Assembly: GCF_022347545.1 (NCBI RefSeq)
Contig: NZ_JAKREW010000012.1
Span: forward strand, 1 to 64,000
Reading direction: 5' to 3'
Source: Terribium retamae
GTDB taxonomy: Bacteria; Pseudomonadota; Alphaproteobacteria; Rhizobiales; Rhizobiaceae
Length of the DNA: 64,000 bases
In this document: one piece after another, positions 23,918-33,309 of the stretch
Layout of the letters: the number at the start of each line of letters is the position of its first letter
Numbering within the stretch: the first letter of the stretch is position 1
Translations under genes and position numbers: made by a program
The notes under the pieces: generated by a model
The model's input: only the letters and a program-made list of their open reading frames with translations
Told to the model about the DNA's origin: nothing
The model's database searches: none

Positions 23918-25201
23918 ATGGCCTGGACTTCGAAACTGGCGTTGGCGGCGGGCCTGGCGTTTCTCCCTGGCTCGGCATGGGCCGACGCCGTGAACATCTC
24001 CTATCTGACCCATTGGTCGCCTGAGACCGTCGCCTTGCTGGAGAATGCGGCGAAGGAATACTCCAAGACCCACCCCGATGTGACGGTGACCGTGCGCGCG
24101 GTGCCGTTCGGCGATCTTCTAACCACATTGCGCTCGCAAAGCGGTTCAGATGGTGCGACCATCGGAGGGATTTACGATCTGTGGCTGCCGGAACTGGCGC
24201 GCGACAAGCTTGTTGCGCCGGCGCCGGAAGCGGTTGCCGCCGAGGTGAAAGGCGCCTGGCCGGCTGGTGTCGTCAGTGCGGCCTCGGTGGGTGGTGCACT
24301 CTACGGCATCCCGAACGAGATCGATGTCTATGCGCTGAACTACAACAAGGAGCTCTTCAAGCAAGCTGGCATAGACGCTGCACCCAAGACCTGGGAGGAA
24401 TTTCGCGAGACGGCGAAGAAGCTGACGAAGAAGGATGCCGGCCAGCAAGGCTTCGGCATGATCAATTCCTGGGCGGCAGGCGTGGTGCATCCCTTCGCCT
24501 CGCTGCTCGTCTCCAATGGCGGTGAACTTGTGGCGAACGGCAAGCCGGCACTCGACAGCAAGCAGGCCGGCGAGACGTTCGAATTCTACGATGGCCTGAT
24601 CAAGGATGGGTCGAGTGATCCGTCCATGGCCACTGCCGACGCCAACACCACTGGCCCATTCCTCGACAATTTCGTCTCGGGCAAGACTGGCATGATCATC
24701 ATGGCCAACTGGTGGGAAAGTGCGCTGAAGACCGGCATGGGCGACAAGTTCGCCAACATCGCCACCGCGCCGATCCCGGTCGGTCCGAGCGGCGACAAAC
24801 CGCACTCGATTTCCTATTCCTGGATGACCGTGGTCAACGCCAAGGCCGGCGAGGCCGAGCAGAAGGCGGCCTGGGATTTCCTGGCCTGGCTGAACGGTGC
24901 GAAATCAGGCCAGAACGGCGCCTCGGCCATGTCCGACATCCTGATGTCGATGGGCATCCTGCCGTCGCGCAGTTCCGACATCGAGGCGCACAAGGAAAAG
25001 CTCGGCACCGAATTTCTGGCAGGCTATGTCAGCGTTCTTTCCGATGCGAAGCCGTTCCCGGTTGTCCCCGGCGGGCAGGAGTTCTCGGAGTCGCTGCAGC
25101 AGACGCTGGAAGCGCTGCAGTACGGTCAGGTTTCTGCGAAGGAGGCACAGGCGAAGGCGCAGGCCGATGCAATTTCCATTCTGGAACGCGCAGCCAAGTA
25201 G
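23918..25201 (+). CDS. Sugar ABC transporter substrate-binding protein, second system
   Basis: A 427-residue binding protein with a signal peptide (LALAAGLAFLPGSAWADA, cleaved near WADA). It has the usual features of family 1: LTHWSPETVALLE, YGIPNEIDVYALNYNKELF and MANWWESALK. GGGAGG lies before the ATG at 23918. The gene is divergent from the first sugar system and is only distantly similar to its binding protein in sequence, so it probably takes a different ligand. Confidence 0.92.
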   Translation: MAWTSKLALAAGLAFLPGSAWADAVNISYLTHWSPETVALLENAAKEYSKTHPDVTVTVRAVPFGDLLTTLRSQSGSDGATIGGIYDLWLPELARDKLVAPAPEAVAAEVKGAWPAGVVSAASVGGALYGIPNEIDVYALNYNKELFKQAGIDAAPKTWEEFRETAKKLTKKDAGQQGFGMINSWAAGVVHPFASLLVSNGGELVANGKPALDSKQAGETFEFYDGLIKDGSSDPSMATADANTTGPFLDNFVSGKTGMIIMANWWESALKTGMGDKFANIATAPIPVGPSGDKPHSISYSWMTVVNAKAGEAEQKAAWDFLAWLNGAKSGQNGASAMSDILMSMGILPSRSSDIEAHKEKLGTEFLAGYVSVLSDAKPFPVVPGGQEFSESLQQTLEALQYGQVSAKEAQAKAQADAISILERAAK

Positions 25202-25244
25202 TGGCAGCCTGTTCTGACGCGTATAGGGTTTCGGAAGGCAATCG

Positions 25245-26135
25245 ATGACCAATGGCTATCGCGCTTCGGCGGGCATCATGCTTGCGCCCGCCGTGACGCT
25301 GATCGGCGTCTTCATCCTGCTGCCGATGCTTCTGACGGTCTGGCTGTCGTTCAACGACTGGTCGACACAGACGCCATTCTCGGAAGCCCGCTTCGTCGGA
25401 CTGGCCAATTTCCAGGACATCTTCGGGTCGACATCGGTCGGCCGCGATTTCAAGGGCGCTTTGGTCAATACGGCGATCTACACCGCCCTGTCGGTCGCCA
25501 TCATCCTGCCTCTGTCGGTCCTGTTCGGCCTGCTCGTCTACCAGCGTGATGTTGGTGGCGGCACGCTGCTCAGGACCGTTCTATTTTCTACCTACATGGT
25601 GCCGATGATCGCGGTGGCGCTGGTCTGGTCGAAGCTCTATTCGCCGAGCGAAGGCCCGTTCAACCAGATGCTCGGCCTGATCGGCATCGATCCGCAGCCC
25701 TGGCTGTCTTCGCCGCGCTCGGCGCTGATCTCGATCGTGCTTTTGAACGTGTGGCAACAGGTCGGCTATTTCACCGTGCTCGCCATTGCCGGCCTGACCC
25801 AGATCCCCGGCAGCCTTTATGAGGCGGCGACGCTCGACGGCGCCAACCGCACTGAGCAATTTCGTTTCATCACGCTGCCGCTGCTGCGCCGCACGCTGCT
25901 GTTCAGCGCAGTCATTGCCATCATCAATGCGGTGCAGGTGTTCGAACCGGTGGCCCTGATCACGCAGGGCGGGCCGGTCGGCTCCACCAATGTGCTCACC
26001 TACCATATCCGGCGCGTCGGCATCGAGCGTGCCCAGGGTGGTCTGGGATCGGCCATGGCGGTGATGTTGATGCTCTCGCTCGTCGTCGTGGTGTGCGCAC
26101 TGTTCGCCTTCATGAGTCGGAAGGATGACGAATGA
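25245..26135 (+). CDS. Carbohydrate ABC transporter permease (MalF-type), second system
   Basis: A 296-residue CUT1 permease with six predicted helices and an EAA loop at LYEAATLDGANRTEQFRFITLP. GGAAGG precedes the ATG. It overlaps the next permease by ATGA. Confidence 0.92.
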   Translation: MTNGYRASAGIMLAPAVTLIGVFILLPMLLTVWLSFNDWSTQTPFSEARFVGLANFQDIFGSTSVGRDFKGALVNTAIYTALSVAIILPLSVLFGLLVYQRDVGGGTLLRTVLFSTYMVPMIAVALVWSKLYSPSEGPFNQMLGLIGIDPQPWLSSPRSALISIVLLNVWQQVGYFTVLAIAGLTQIPGSLYEAATLDGANRTEQFRFITLPLLRRTLLFSAVIAIINAVQVFEPVALITQGGPVGSTNVLTYHIRRVGIERAQGGLGSAMAVMLMLSLVVVVCALFAFMSRKDDE

Positions 26136-27001
26136 GCGCGCCGGCCGGATCATCGACCGTCTTGTCGCGCCGTCGTCCGACAGGAGGCAAAGCTCTGCTT
26201 GCCACGCTGATGCTGCTGGTGGCGGTCGCATCCGCCTTCCCCTTGGTTTGGATGGTGCTCTCCAGCTTGAAGACGACTGCAGAAAGCATGCAGGTACCGC
26301 CGGTCTGGTTCCCGCGCACGCCGACGCTCGACGCCTATGAGAAGGTAGCTGGCGTGGTCAATGTCGGCCGCTCGATGTGGAACTCCCTGGTCATTGCCAG
26401 CATCACCACGGCCGGCATCCTGGTCACCTCGATGATGGCCGGCTACGCCTTCGCCAAATACAGTTTTCCCGGCCGCACATTGCTGTTCTCTGCATTGCTC
26501 GCCACCATGTTCCTGCCGCCGATTGTCACGCTCATCCCGCTTTACCGCATGGTGGGCTCGATCGGCCTCAATGCCAGCCTAGCCGGTATCATCGTGCCCA
26601 ACCTCGCCAATGCGTTTGGCATCTTCCTGATGCGGCAGTTCATCGCCGGCGTGCCTGACGATTTGATCGACGCCGCGCGGATGGATGGCGCTTCGGAACT
26701 ACTTATCCTGTTCAAGATCGTGGCACCGACCGTCGCGCCGGCCATTGCGGCGCTGGCCCTGTTTGCCTTCGTCTATCACTGGAACAGCTATCTGTGGCCG
26801 CTCACCGTGCTGCAGGGCAACGCGGACAGCTATCCAATCGTCATCAGCCTCAGCCGGTTGCTGAGCTACAATCGCGGCGCGATGAACACGGGTCTGGTCA
26901 TGGCCGGCGCCACGCTCGCCGTGTTGCCGCCATTGATCCTGTTCGCCTTCCTGCAGCGTTTCTTCGTCGACTCGATCGTGAGTTCGGCGGTCAAGGGCTG
27001 A
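26132..27001 (+). CDS. Carbohydrate ABC transporter permease (MalG-type), second system
   Basis: A 289-residue CUT1 permease. The EAA loop is LIDAARMDGASELLILFKIV, and several hydrophobic helices are plain, such as LLATLMLLVAVASAFPLVW near the N-terminus. It ends the second sugar operon. No ATPase gene follows: the next gene is an unrelated double permease. Confidence 0.92.
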   Translation: MSAPAGSSTVLSRRRPTGGKALLATLMLLVAVASAFPLVWMVLSSLKTTAESMQVPPVWFPRTPTLDAYEKVAGVVNVGRSMWNSLVIASITTAGILVTSMMAGYAFAKYSFPGRTLLFSALLATMFLPPIVTLIPLYRMVGSIGLNASLAGIIVPNLANAFGIFLMRQFIAGVPDDLIDAARMDGASELLILFKIVAPTVAPAIAALALFAFVYHWNSYLWPLTVLQGNADSYPIVISLSRLLSYNRGAMNTGLVMAGATLAVLPPLILFAFLQRFFVDSIVSSAVKG

Positions 27002-27197
27002 CCCTGCCACCAATCGCCTGCTCGACGCGACTTTTCGAGCGTTCACGCTCTTGTGTTTGCTTTCGTGTCTTGGCCTCGGTTCTCGGTCACAATGCCGACA
27101 CACGCCTGAAAATAGGACTTTGCGCGAAAGCTTCGCCGGTGAGACGGAGCCGTCGCTCACAATCATCCATTTCCCCTTTCATGCTCGGGGGCGCGTC

Positions 27198-28937
27198 ATG
27201 CCGGTCCAGAAATACGTTCCGCTGGCCATCCGGCGTTCGGTGCTGCCGAGCGCATGGGATATCATGGCGCTTTTGCTGGTGGTGGGAGCCATCGTGCTCA
27301 TTGCCTATGGCGCGGAAGTCACCACCGAGCCGTTGTCGGCGCTCGACGCGACCCCGCTCTCGCTCGATCCTGCCAATCTGCCGGTCTACGCACTGCGCAC
27401 CACTCTGCGCATGCTTCTGGCGATCGTGCTGTCCACGGTCTTCGCTTTCATCTATGCCGCCGCCGCCGCGAAAAGCCGGCGTGCCGAGATGGTGCTGGTG
27501 CCGATGCTGGACATCCTGCAGTCGGTGCCGATCCTTGGCTTCCTCACCTTCACCGTCACCTTCTTCCTGAATCTGTTCCCTGGCTCGGTGCTTGGCGCGG
27601 AACTGGCTTCGGTGTTCGCCATCTTCACCAGCCAGGCCTGGAACATGACCTTTTCCATGTATCAGTCGATGCGCAGCGTGCCGGCCGATCTGGAGGAAGC
27701 GACACGCAGCTTCCATCTCACCGGCTGGCAGCGCTTCTGGCGCCTCGACGTACCCTTCGCCATGCCTGGCCTAGTCTGGAACGCCATGATGTCGATGTCG
27801 GGTGGCTGGTTCTTCGTGGTCGCGTCCGAGGCGATCACCGTCGGCAACACCACCGTGACCCTGCCGGGCGTCGGCTCCTATGTGGCGCTGGCCATCCAGC
27901 AGCAGGATATCGCCGCGATCGTCTATGCCGTCATCGCCATGCTGGTGGTCATCGTCCTCTACGACCAGTTGCTGTTTCGTCCGCTGGTGGCCTGGGCCGA
28001 CAAGTTCCGTTTCGAGACGACAGCTTTAGCGGGCGCGCCGCAATCCTGGATGCTGGACCTACTACGCCGCGCGCGGCTGGTGCGCATTCTCGTCACGCCG
28101 CTTGCCTGGCTGACGCGCACGGTTTGGATCCTGCGTCTGCCGGCATGGCCGGCGTTCGGAGCCAGGGAGGGTGGAAACAGCGCTGCCCGCTCGCGCCTGG
28201 CCGACGGGCTTTGGATCGGCCTCATCACCCTGGGCGCCGCCTATGGCGCTTATGTCAGCATTGCCTATCTCAAGACCAATATCGGTTGGATCGATGTCGC
28301 CACCGTTCTCACCGACGCATTCATCACACTGGCGCGCGTCATCGTGCTGATGACGCTGGCGACGCTGCTGTGGGTGCCGGTCGGTGTCTGGATAGGCCTG
28401 CGCCCGAAGCTTGCGGAGAAGGTGCAGCCGCTGGTCCAGTTTCTGGCTGCTTTTCCGGCCAACATCGCCTTTCCGGTGTTCGTGGTGCTGATCGTGCATT
28501 ACGACCTCAACCCGAACATCTGGCTGAGCCCGCTGATGATCCTGGGCACGCAATGGTACATTCTGTTCAATGTCATCGCCGGTGCCTCGGCTTTTCCGAG
28601 CGACCTCAAGGAGGCGGCACGCAGCTTCCACATCGAGGGCTGGCGCTGGTGGTTCAAGGTGATCCTGCCCGGGATCTTCCCCTATTACGTTACGGGTGCG
28701 ATCACCGCGTCGGGCGGCTCGTGGAACGCCTCAATCGTCGCCGAAGTGGCAAGTTGGGGTAATGAGCAGCTGACGGCGCGCGGCCTCGGTGCTTACATTT
28801 CCAAGGCGACTTCCGCTGGCGATTTTCCGCGCGTCGTGCTCGGCATCGTCGTCATGTGTCTCTTTGTTACGTTCTTCAACCGTCTGGTCTGGCGCCCGCT
28901 CTATGCTTTCGGCGAGCGCCGGCTGCGCCTTTCGTGA
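27198..28937 (+). CDS. Double-length ABC permease (NitT/TauT type)
   Basis: A 579-residue membrane protein made of two permease units in one chain. Each has an EAA-type loop: LEEATRSFHLTGWQRFWRLD (first half) and LKEAARSFHIEGWRWWFKVI (second half). The halves are joined by a cytoplasmic linker (about 270-335). The ATG at 27198 is chosen because residues encoded upstream look non-coding. It is followed after 3 bp by its ATPase. Fused permeases of the nitrate/taurine type are known; no binding protein is present beside it, so the substrate and even the direction of transport are uncertain. Confidence 0.88.
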   Translation: MPVQKYVPLAIRRSVLPSAWDIMALLLVVGAIVLIAYGAEVTTEPLSALDATPLSLDPANLPVYALRTTLRMLLAIVLSTVFAFIYAAAAAKSRRAEMVLVPMLDILQSVPILGFLTFTVTFFLNLFPGSVLGAELASVFAIFTSQAWNMTFSMYQSMRSVPADLEEATRSFHLTGWQRFWRLDVPFAMPGLVWNAMMSMSGGWFFVVASEAITVGNTTVTLPGVGSYVALAIQQQDIAAIVYAVIAMLVVIVLYDQLLFRPLVAWADKFRFETTALAGAPQSWMLDLLRRARLVRILVTPLAWLTRTVWILRLPAWPAFGAREGGNSAARSRLADGLWIGLITLGAAYGAYVSIAYLKTNIGWIDVATVLTDAFITLARVIVLMTLATLLWVPVGVWIGLRPKLAEKVQPLVQFLAAFPANIAFPVFVVLIVHYDLNPNIWLSPLMILGTQWYILFNVIAGASAFPSDLKEAARSFHIEGWRWWFKVILPGIFPYYVTGAITASGGSWNASIVAEVASWGNEQLTARGLGAYISKATSAGDFPRVVLGIVVMCLFVTFFNRLVWRPLYAFGERRLRLS

Positions 28938-28940
28938 GCC

Positions 28941-30266
28941 ATGGAGAGCTTCGTCATGCTGGATCACGTCGCCAACAAGCCACTCATTTATATTCGCCAG
29001 GTTTCCCGTTCCTTTCCGAAGGGCAGCGGCAAGGATGTGACGGTGCTGGAAAATGTCGACCTGACCATTCGCGAGGGCGAACTGGTCGGCCTGCTCGGCC
29101 GCTCGGGATCGGGCAAGTCGACTTTGTTGCGCATCATCGCGGGCCTTGTCGCGCCGTCATCGGGAGTAGCCGAGTGCAGGGGGGCTGAAATCCAGGGGCC
29201 GCCTTCTGGTATCGCCATGGTGTTCCAGTCCTTCGCGCTGTTTCCATGGCTTACCGTCCTGCAGAACGTCGAACTTGGCCTTGAGGCCCAAGGCATCGAT
29301 CGCGCCGAGCGCCGCGCGCGCGCGCTGGCGGCCATTGACCTGATCGGCCTGGACGGTTTCGAGAATGCCTTTCCGAAGGAGTTGTCGGGGGGGATGCGCC
29401 AGCGTGTCGGCTTCGCACGGGCGCTGGTGGTGCATCCCGATCTGCTGTTGATGGATGAGCCCTTCTCGGCACTCGACGTGCTGACGGCGGAGACGCTGCG
29501 CACCGACATGATCGATCTGTGGGTGGAAGGGCGGCTTCCGATCAAATCGGTGCTGATCGTTACCCACAATATCGAGGAAGCGGTGCTGATGTGCGACCGC
29601 ATCCTCGTTTTCTCTTCCAATCCCGGGCGCGTCGCGCGCGAATTGAAGGTCGACTTGCCGCATCCGCGCAACCGTCTCGATCCGGTCTTCCGGCAATTGG
29701 TCGATTCGATCTACGCGATCATGACGCAGCGCGCCGAGTCGCGTACACCTTCCAAGGAAGGCATTCCCGGCGCCGGCATGGGCATGGTGCTGACCCATGT
29801 CTCGACCAACGTGCTCGCCGGTCTGATCGAGGCGCTGGCCGCGGCTCCCTATGACGGGCGCGCCGATCTGCCGGTCCTCGCCGGCGCCCTGCAGATGGAG
29901 GCCGACGAGATATTCCATCTCGGCGAAGCGCTGCAGCTGCTGCGTCTCGCCCAGTTGAGCGAAGGCGACATAGAATTGACGGAAGCGGGAAAGCGCTTTG
30001 CCCATATGGAGACGGACGAACGCAAACGGCTGTTCGCCGAGCACATCTCTGCCTATGTGCCGCTTGTCGGCCTGATCCGCCGTGTGCTCGACGAACGCCC
30101 ATCCCATGTTGCGCCCGCCGCCCGCTTCCGCAACGAACTGGAAGACTACATGTCGGAAGACTATGCCGACGAAACGCTGAAGACCGTCATCTCCTGGGCG
30201 CGCTACGCCGAGCTTTTCGCCTATGATGAGCACAGCGAACTGTTCAGTCTGGAAAACCCGCAGTAA
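28941..30266 (+). CDS. ABC ATPase with C-terminal AAA-associated domain (NitT/TauT type)
   Basis: A 441-residue ATPase. The N-terminal ABC domain (about 15-250) has Walker A GRSGSGKSTLL, signature LSGGMRQR and Walker B LLLMDEPFSALD. The C-terminal part (about 280-430), with LPVLAGALQMEADEIFHLGEA and a following winged-helix-like region, matches the AAA-associated domain known in some nitrate/sulfonate-type ATPases; it may sense a ligand. It forms a transporter with the upstream double permease. Confidence 0.9.
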   Translation: MESFVMLDHVANKPLIYIRQVSRSFPKGSGKDVTVLENVDLTIREGELVGLLGRSGSGKSTLLRIIAGLVAPSSGVAECRGAEIQGPPSGIAMVFQSFALFPWLTVLQNVELGLEAQGIDRAERRARALAAIDLIGLDGFENAFPKELSGGMRQRVGFARALVVHPDLLLMDEPFSALDVLTAETLRTDMIDLWVEGRLPIKSVLIVTHNIEEAVLMCDRILVFSSNPGRVARELKVDLPHPRNRLDPVFRQLVDSIYAIMTQRAESRTPSKEGIPGAGMGMVLTHVSTNVLAGLIEALAAAPYDGRADLPVLAGALQMEADEIFHLGEALQLLRLAQLSEGDIELTEAGKRFAHMETDERKRLFAEHISAYVPLVGLIRRVLDERPSHVAPAARFRNELEDYMSEDYADETLKTVISWARYAELFAYDEHSELFSLENPQ

Positions 30267-30286
30267 TCGCTGTCCAGTGCTCGCCG

Positions 30287-31633
30287 TCACACCGCTGCTG
30301 AGTGGCGAGCGCGGCCTTTCGCAAGATAGCTGTCGAAATGCGCAGCGATCGAGCGCACGAAAGGCTTGGCCTGCTCGGTCACGCGGAAGTCGCCGCCATA
30401 GGCAACGAATCCACTCGTGGGATCGCTTGCAAGGATGTGCGCGTCATGCAGGACAGGTCTCGCGCTTTCGCCGAACAGCGCCAGAAGGTCGGCACGCGAG
30501 AATTCGTAGTCGCACATCAGGCGTTCGATGGCCCAGCCACGGGCGCGGTCCTGTGGTGTGAGCTCTGTGCCGCGCACCGTCGCCAGTTCGCCCTTCTCGA
30601 CCAGTTTCTGATATTCGCCGGTCGCCGGCATGTTCTGGACATAGCCTTGCGGCAGCCGGCCGATCGAGGAAGCGCCGAGGCCGATCAATGCGTCGGCACC
30701 GTCGACCGTATAGCCCTGGAAGTTGCGCCTGAGCGACCCGTCCGCAAGAGCCCGTGCCATGCTGTCGTCCGGCCATGCGAAATGATCCAGCCCGATTGCC
30801 ACGTAGCCGGCGCCGGCAATCATCTCCGCCGCCAGTTGCGATTGGGCAAGGCGTTCGCAGGCATCGGGCAGGGCGGCCTCATTGATCATCGCCTGATGTT
30901 TTTTGAACCAGGGCACATGTGCATAGCCGAACAGGGCAATCCGGTCGGGACGCAATGAGAGAACCTGTTCGACGGTGCGGGCGACCGTCGCGACCGTCTG
31001 ATAGGGCAAGCCATAAAGCACGTCGAGATTGACCGAAGAGACCTCACGCGCCCTGACGCTGTCGACGACCCAGCGAGTCCGTTCGAAACTCTGCTCGCGG
31101 TTGATCGCCTGCTGCACGGTTTCGTCGAAGTCCTGCACGCCGAGGCTGGCCCTGGTCATGCCTATCGCGGCCAAGGCATCGAAACGTCCGTCGTCCATGT
31201 CGTTGGGGTCGATTTCGACGCTGATTTCGACGTCGGGGTGAAACTGGAATGCCGTGCGCAACGCCGTGTCCACCAGGATCATGTCCTGCGGACTGAGCAA
31301 TGTTGGCGAACCACCGCCGAAATGAAGTGCGCTGACTTCGCACTGGCCATCGAGCAGGGCTCCCACCGTCCTGATCTCGCGGCGCAGGGCATCGACGTAG
31401 CGCCGCACCGGTCCATAAGAGAGCGTGTGTTTCGTATGGCAGGCACAGAACCAGCACAGCCGGTCGCAATAGGGGACGTGGGCGTAGAGAGACAGCGTGC
31501 TGCCGGCAGGCAATGCCGTAAGCCAGTCGCGATAGGTCTGCGTCGTGATGCCCTGGTGGAAATGCGGTGCCGTTGGATAGCTGGTGTATCGCGGCACCGG
31601 GGCCGAATAACGATTGAGGAAAATGTCCTGCAT
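30287..31633 (-). CDS. hemN: Oxygen-independent coproporphyrinogen III oxidase
   Basis: A 448-residue radical-SAM enzyme. The cluster cysteines are C56, C60 and C63 in YCDRLCWFCACH, and GGGSPTLLS is the SAM-binding region. It converts coproporphyrinogen III to protoporphyrinogen IX without oxygen, supplying heme for the microaerobic oxidase. The ATG at 31633 (MQDIF) matches the usual HemN start and has AAGG upstream; longer forms would run through the FNR box. It is divergent from fnrN, with an FNR box 65 bp before the start. Confidence 0.94.
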   Translation of the reverse strand: MQDIFLNRYSAPVPRYTSYPTAPHFHQGITTQTYRDWLTALPAGSTLSLYAHVPYCDRLCWFCACHTKHTLSYGPVRRYVDALRREIRTVGALLDGQCEVSALHFGGGSPTLLSPQDMILVDTALRTAFQFHPDVEISVEIDPNDMDDGRFDALAAIGMTRASLGVQDFDETVQQAINREQSFERTRWVVDSVRAREVSSVNLDVLYGLPYQTVATVARTVEQVLSLRPDRIALFGYAHVPWFKKHQAMINEAALPDACERLAQSQLAAEMIAGAGYVAIGLDHFAWPDDSMARALADGSLRRNFQGYTVDGADALIGLGASSIGRLPQGYVQNMPATGEYQKLVEKGELATVRGTELTPQDRARGWAIERLMCDYEFSRADLLALFGESARPVLHDAHILASDPTSGFVAYGGDFRVTEQAKPFVRSIAAHFDSYLAKGRARHSAAV

Positions 31634-31697
31634 GGCAGCCTTCGAAATCACTGATTTCTCTCGGCGGCTATCATGGGCTGAATGCTGGATTTGGCTC

Positions 31698-31711
31698 TTG
31701 ATCCAGGTCAA
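31698..31711. promoter_or_regulatory. FNR/FixK box between hemN and fnrN
   Basis: TTGATCCAGGTCAA has the TTGA-N6-TCAA half-sites of an anaerobox. It lies 65 bp before hemN and 87 bp before fnrN, so it can serve both, including FnrN autocontrol. Confidence 0.85.
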
Positions 31712-31797
31712 TTCACGCCGGAGACAAACTGACGCGGGATTTTCTGGGCGGGACAAGCTAGAAGGAACGGGCAAAGCAACGCGGGGGCGCGATTGGC

Positions 31798-32526
31798 ATG
31801 AACCTGCGACAGGACGTCCATACCGCGGGGATTCCGGTTCTCTGCCAGGCATGCGAGGCACGCCATCGAGGTATCTGCGGCGCCCTCGACTCCGATCAGT
31901 TGGTCGCGCTCGCCAAGACCTCTTCAAAGCAGACGATCGCGTCGGGCGCCGAGCTGGTCGGCGATACGGAGACGGTGGAGCATTATTCCAACGTGCTCGC
32001 CGGAGTGGTGAAACTCACCAAGACCTTGTCTGACGGCCGCCAGCAGATCGTCGGCCTGCAATTCGCTCCCGATTTCCTGGGCCGACCGTTCAAGAGCGAA
32101 AGCGCAGTCAATGCCGAAGCCGCGACCGATGTGTCGTTATGCAGCTTTCCGAAAGCCGCCATCGAGCGGATGATGAAGCAAAGCCCCGAGCTCGAACACC
32201 GGCTGCTGCGCCAGACGTTGAAGGAGCTTGACGAGGCGCGTGACTGGATGTTGACGCTTGGCCGCAAGACGGCTTCGGAGAAGGTCGCGAGCTTCCTGCT
32301 CCTGATAGCCAATCACATCGACCCGACCCTGGGCGAAGGCGAGGAAAAGGTGACATTCGACCTGCCGCTGACGCGCGCCGACATTGCCGACTTCCTCGGC
32401 CTCACCATCGAGACGGTTTCACGACAGTTCACCAAGCTGCGCGCCGAAGGCATCATCAGCATCGAGAACAATCGTCATGTCACCGTAACGCGGCGCGAAA
32501 GGCTGGAAGCGCGCGCCGGACACTAA
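31798..32526 (+). CDS. fnrN: FNR-type oxygen-sensing transcriptional regulator
   Basis: A 242-residue Crp/Fnr protein. Four cysteines suited to bind an oxygen-labile [4Fe-4S] cluster are present: C16, C19 and C27 near the N-terminus and C115 in VSLCSFP. The C-terminal helix-turn-helix (RADIADFLGLTIETVSRQFTK) has the E-SR recognition pattern of FNR. It should activate the adjacent hemN, ccoNOQP and ccoGHIS genes through the TTGA-N6-TCAA boxes found there. No fixLJ or fixK gene is in the window. Confidence 0.93.
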   Translation: MNLRQDVHTAGIPVLCQACEARHRGICGALDSDQLVALAKTSSKQTIASGAELVGDTETVEHYSNVLAGVVKLTKTLSDGRQQIVGLQFAPDFLGRPFKSESAVNAEAATDVSLCSFPKAAIERMMKQSPELEHRLLRQTLKELDEARDWMLTLGRKTASEKVASFLLLIANHIDPTLGEGEEKVTFDLPLTRADIADFLGLTIETVSRQFTKLRAEGIISIENNRHVTVTRRERLEARAGH

Positions 32527-32544
32527 AGTGCGGTTGGCCGTTGT

Positions 32545-32650
32545 CTAGAGCGTTTCCGTTCTTCACGGAAACGAGGAATCGCTCTAAGTTTTTGTATTCG
32601 TTGCATTTTTGTGACGCCAAGTGATTCCGCTTGGCTACAAAATGCTCTAG
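32545..32650. repeat. RIME-like repeat, inverted copy C
   Basis: A 106-bp element bounded by CTAGAGCG and ATGCTCTAG. It contains CGTTTCCGTT and ACGGAAACG as an inverted repeat. In reverse orientation its right half matches copy A at 2662-2763. It fills the gap between fnrN and the hemerythrin gene, and its end supplies that gene's stop codon. Confidence 0.75.
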
Positions 32651-33090
32651 CCGAGAATAGCCGGCAGCACATGCTCCCGCTCGAAGGCGATATGGCGCCT
32701 CAGCGTTTCAAACAATCCCCGCAGCATGAAACCCATCGCTTCTGCATTGGCGATCGGTTCGCCATGGCCGACGGCCAACAGGATCTCGGTCACTTCGTCC
32801 GCAAAGCTTTCGTCCTCGACGTGCTCGACACGCAGGCGATGGATGGTTTGGTAGGCATCGGGCGCGGCAACTGCAAAGGCTGGAAAGATGATGTCGTCTT
32901 CATAGGCATGAGCTTGCCGTAGCAGCGGCACAAGCAGACTGGCTATCCGCAGGCACTCGGCCCGGCATACGCCGCGGGGCAGGGCGTCGGCTACCGATTC
33001 GAGCGCTGCACAGAGCGCGAGCTTGTTTTCATGAACGCGCTGCATGACCCGTGCCGGGCGTCCGGCCTCTTCGGGTCTGGCTCCTTCCAT
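32647..33090 (-). CDS. Hemerythrin-domain protein
   Basis: A 147-residue protein with an HHE-type hemerythrin domain. Candidate di-iron ligands are the His/Glu residues in QRVHENK, LRQAHAYEDDIIFPAF, LRVEHVEDE and LRRHIAFEREHVLPAI. Hemerythrin-like proteins bind oxygen or respond to nitric oxide or metal stress. The ATG at 33090 is chosen; a GTG at 33120 is possible. It is divergent from ccoN, and the FNR box at 33208 lies between them, so it may belong to the FNR regulon. Confidence 0.78.
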   Translation of the reverse strand: MEGARPEEAGRPARVMQRVHENKLALCAALESVADALPRGVCRAECLRIASLLVPLLRQAHAYEDDIIFPAFAVAAPDAYQTIHRLRVEHVEDESFADEVTEILLAVGHGEPIANAEAMGFMLRGLFETLRRHIAFEREHVLPAILG

Positions 33091-33207
33091 CCGTGGTGTC
33101 GGCGGCTCCTGAGCCACCTTCGTCCTCAACTGTCTCTCACCCCGCACAGGCTGCCCTCCGCTCCCTTGTCCAGCCGTCAAGACTGACAAGGAGTGCCGTG
33201 CGCGGCT

Positions 33208-33221
33208 TTGACCTGGATCAA
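33208..33221. promoter_or_regulatory. FNR/FixK box before ccoN
   Basis: TTGACCTGGATCAA has perfect TTGA-N6-TCAA half-sites, 88 bp before ccoN and 117 bp before the hemerythrin gene. It places the oxidase operon under FNR-type control. Confidence 0.88.
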
Positions 33222-33309
33222 GGCGGACGCCTCCCCTTTGTCGGAAACGGAGACAGGAAGACCGCATGGCGATGCGGTTTCGATGCTGGACAAGCCGAGG
33301 GATCGCTCG

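Noticed and set aside
27254..28762. A 502-codon open frame on the plus strand
   Set aside because: A shifted frame of the double permease; its Arg/His/Pro-rich product has no membrane pattern.
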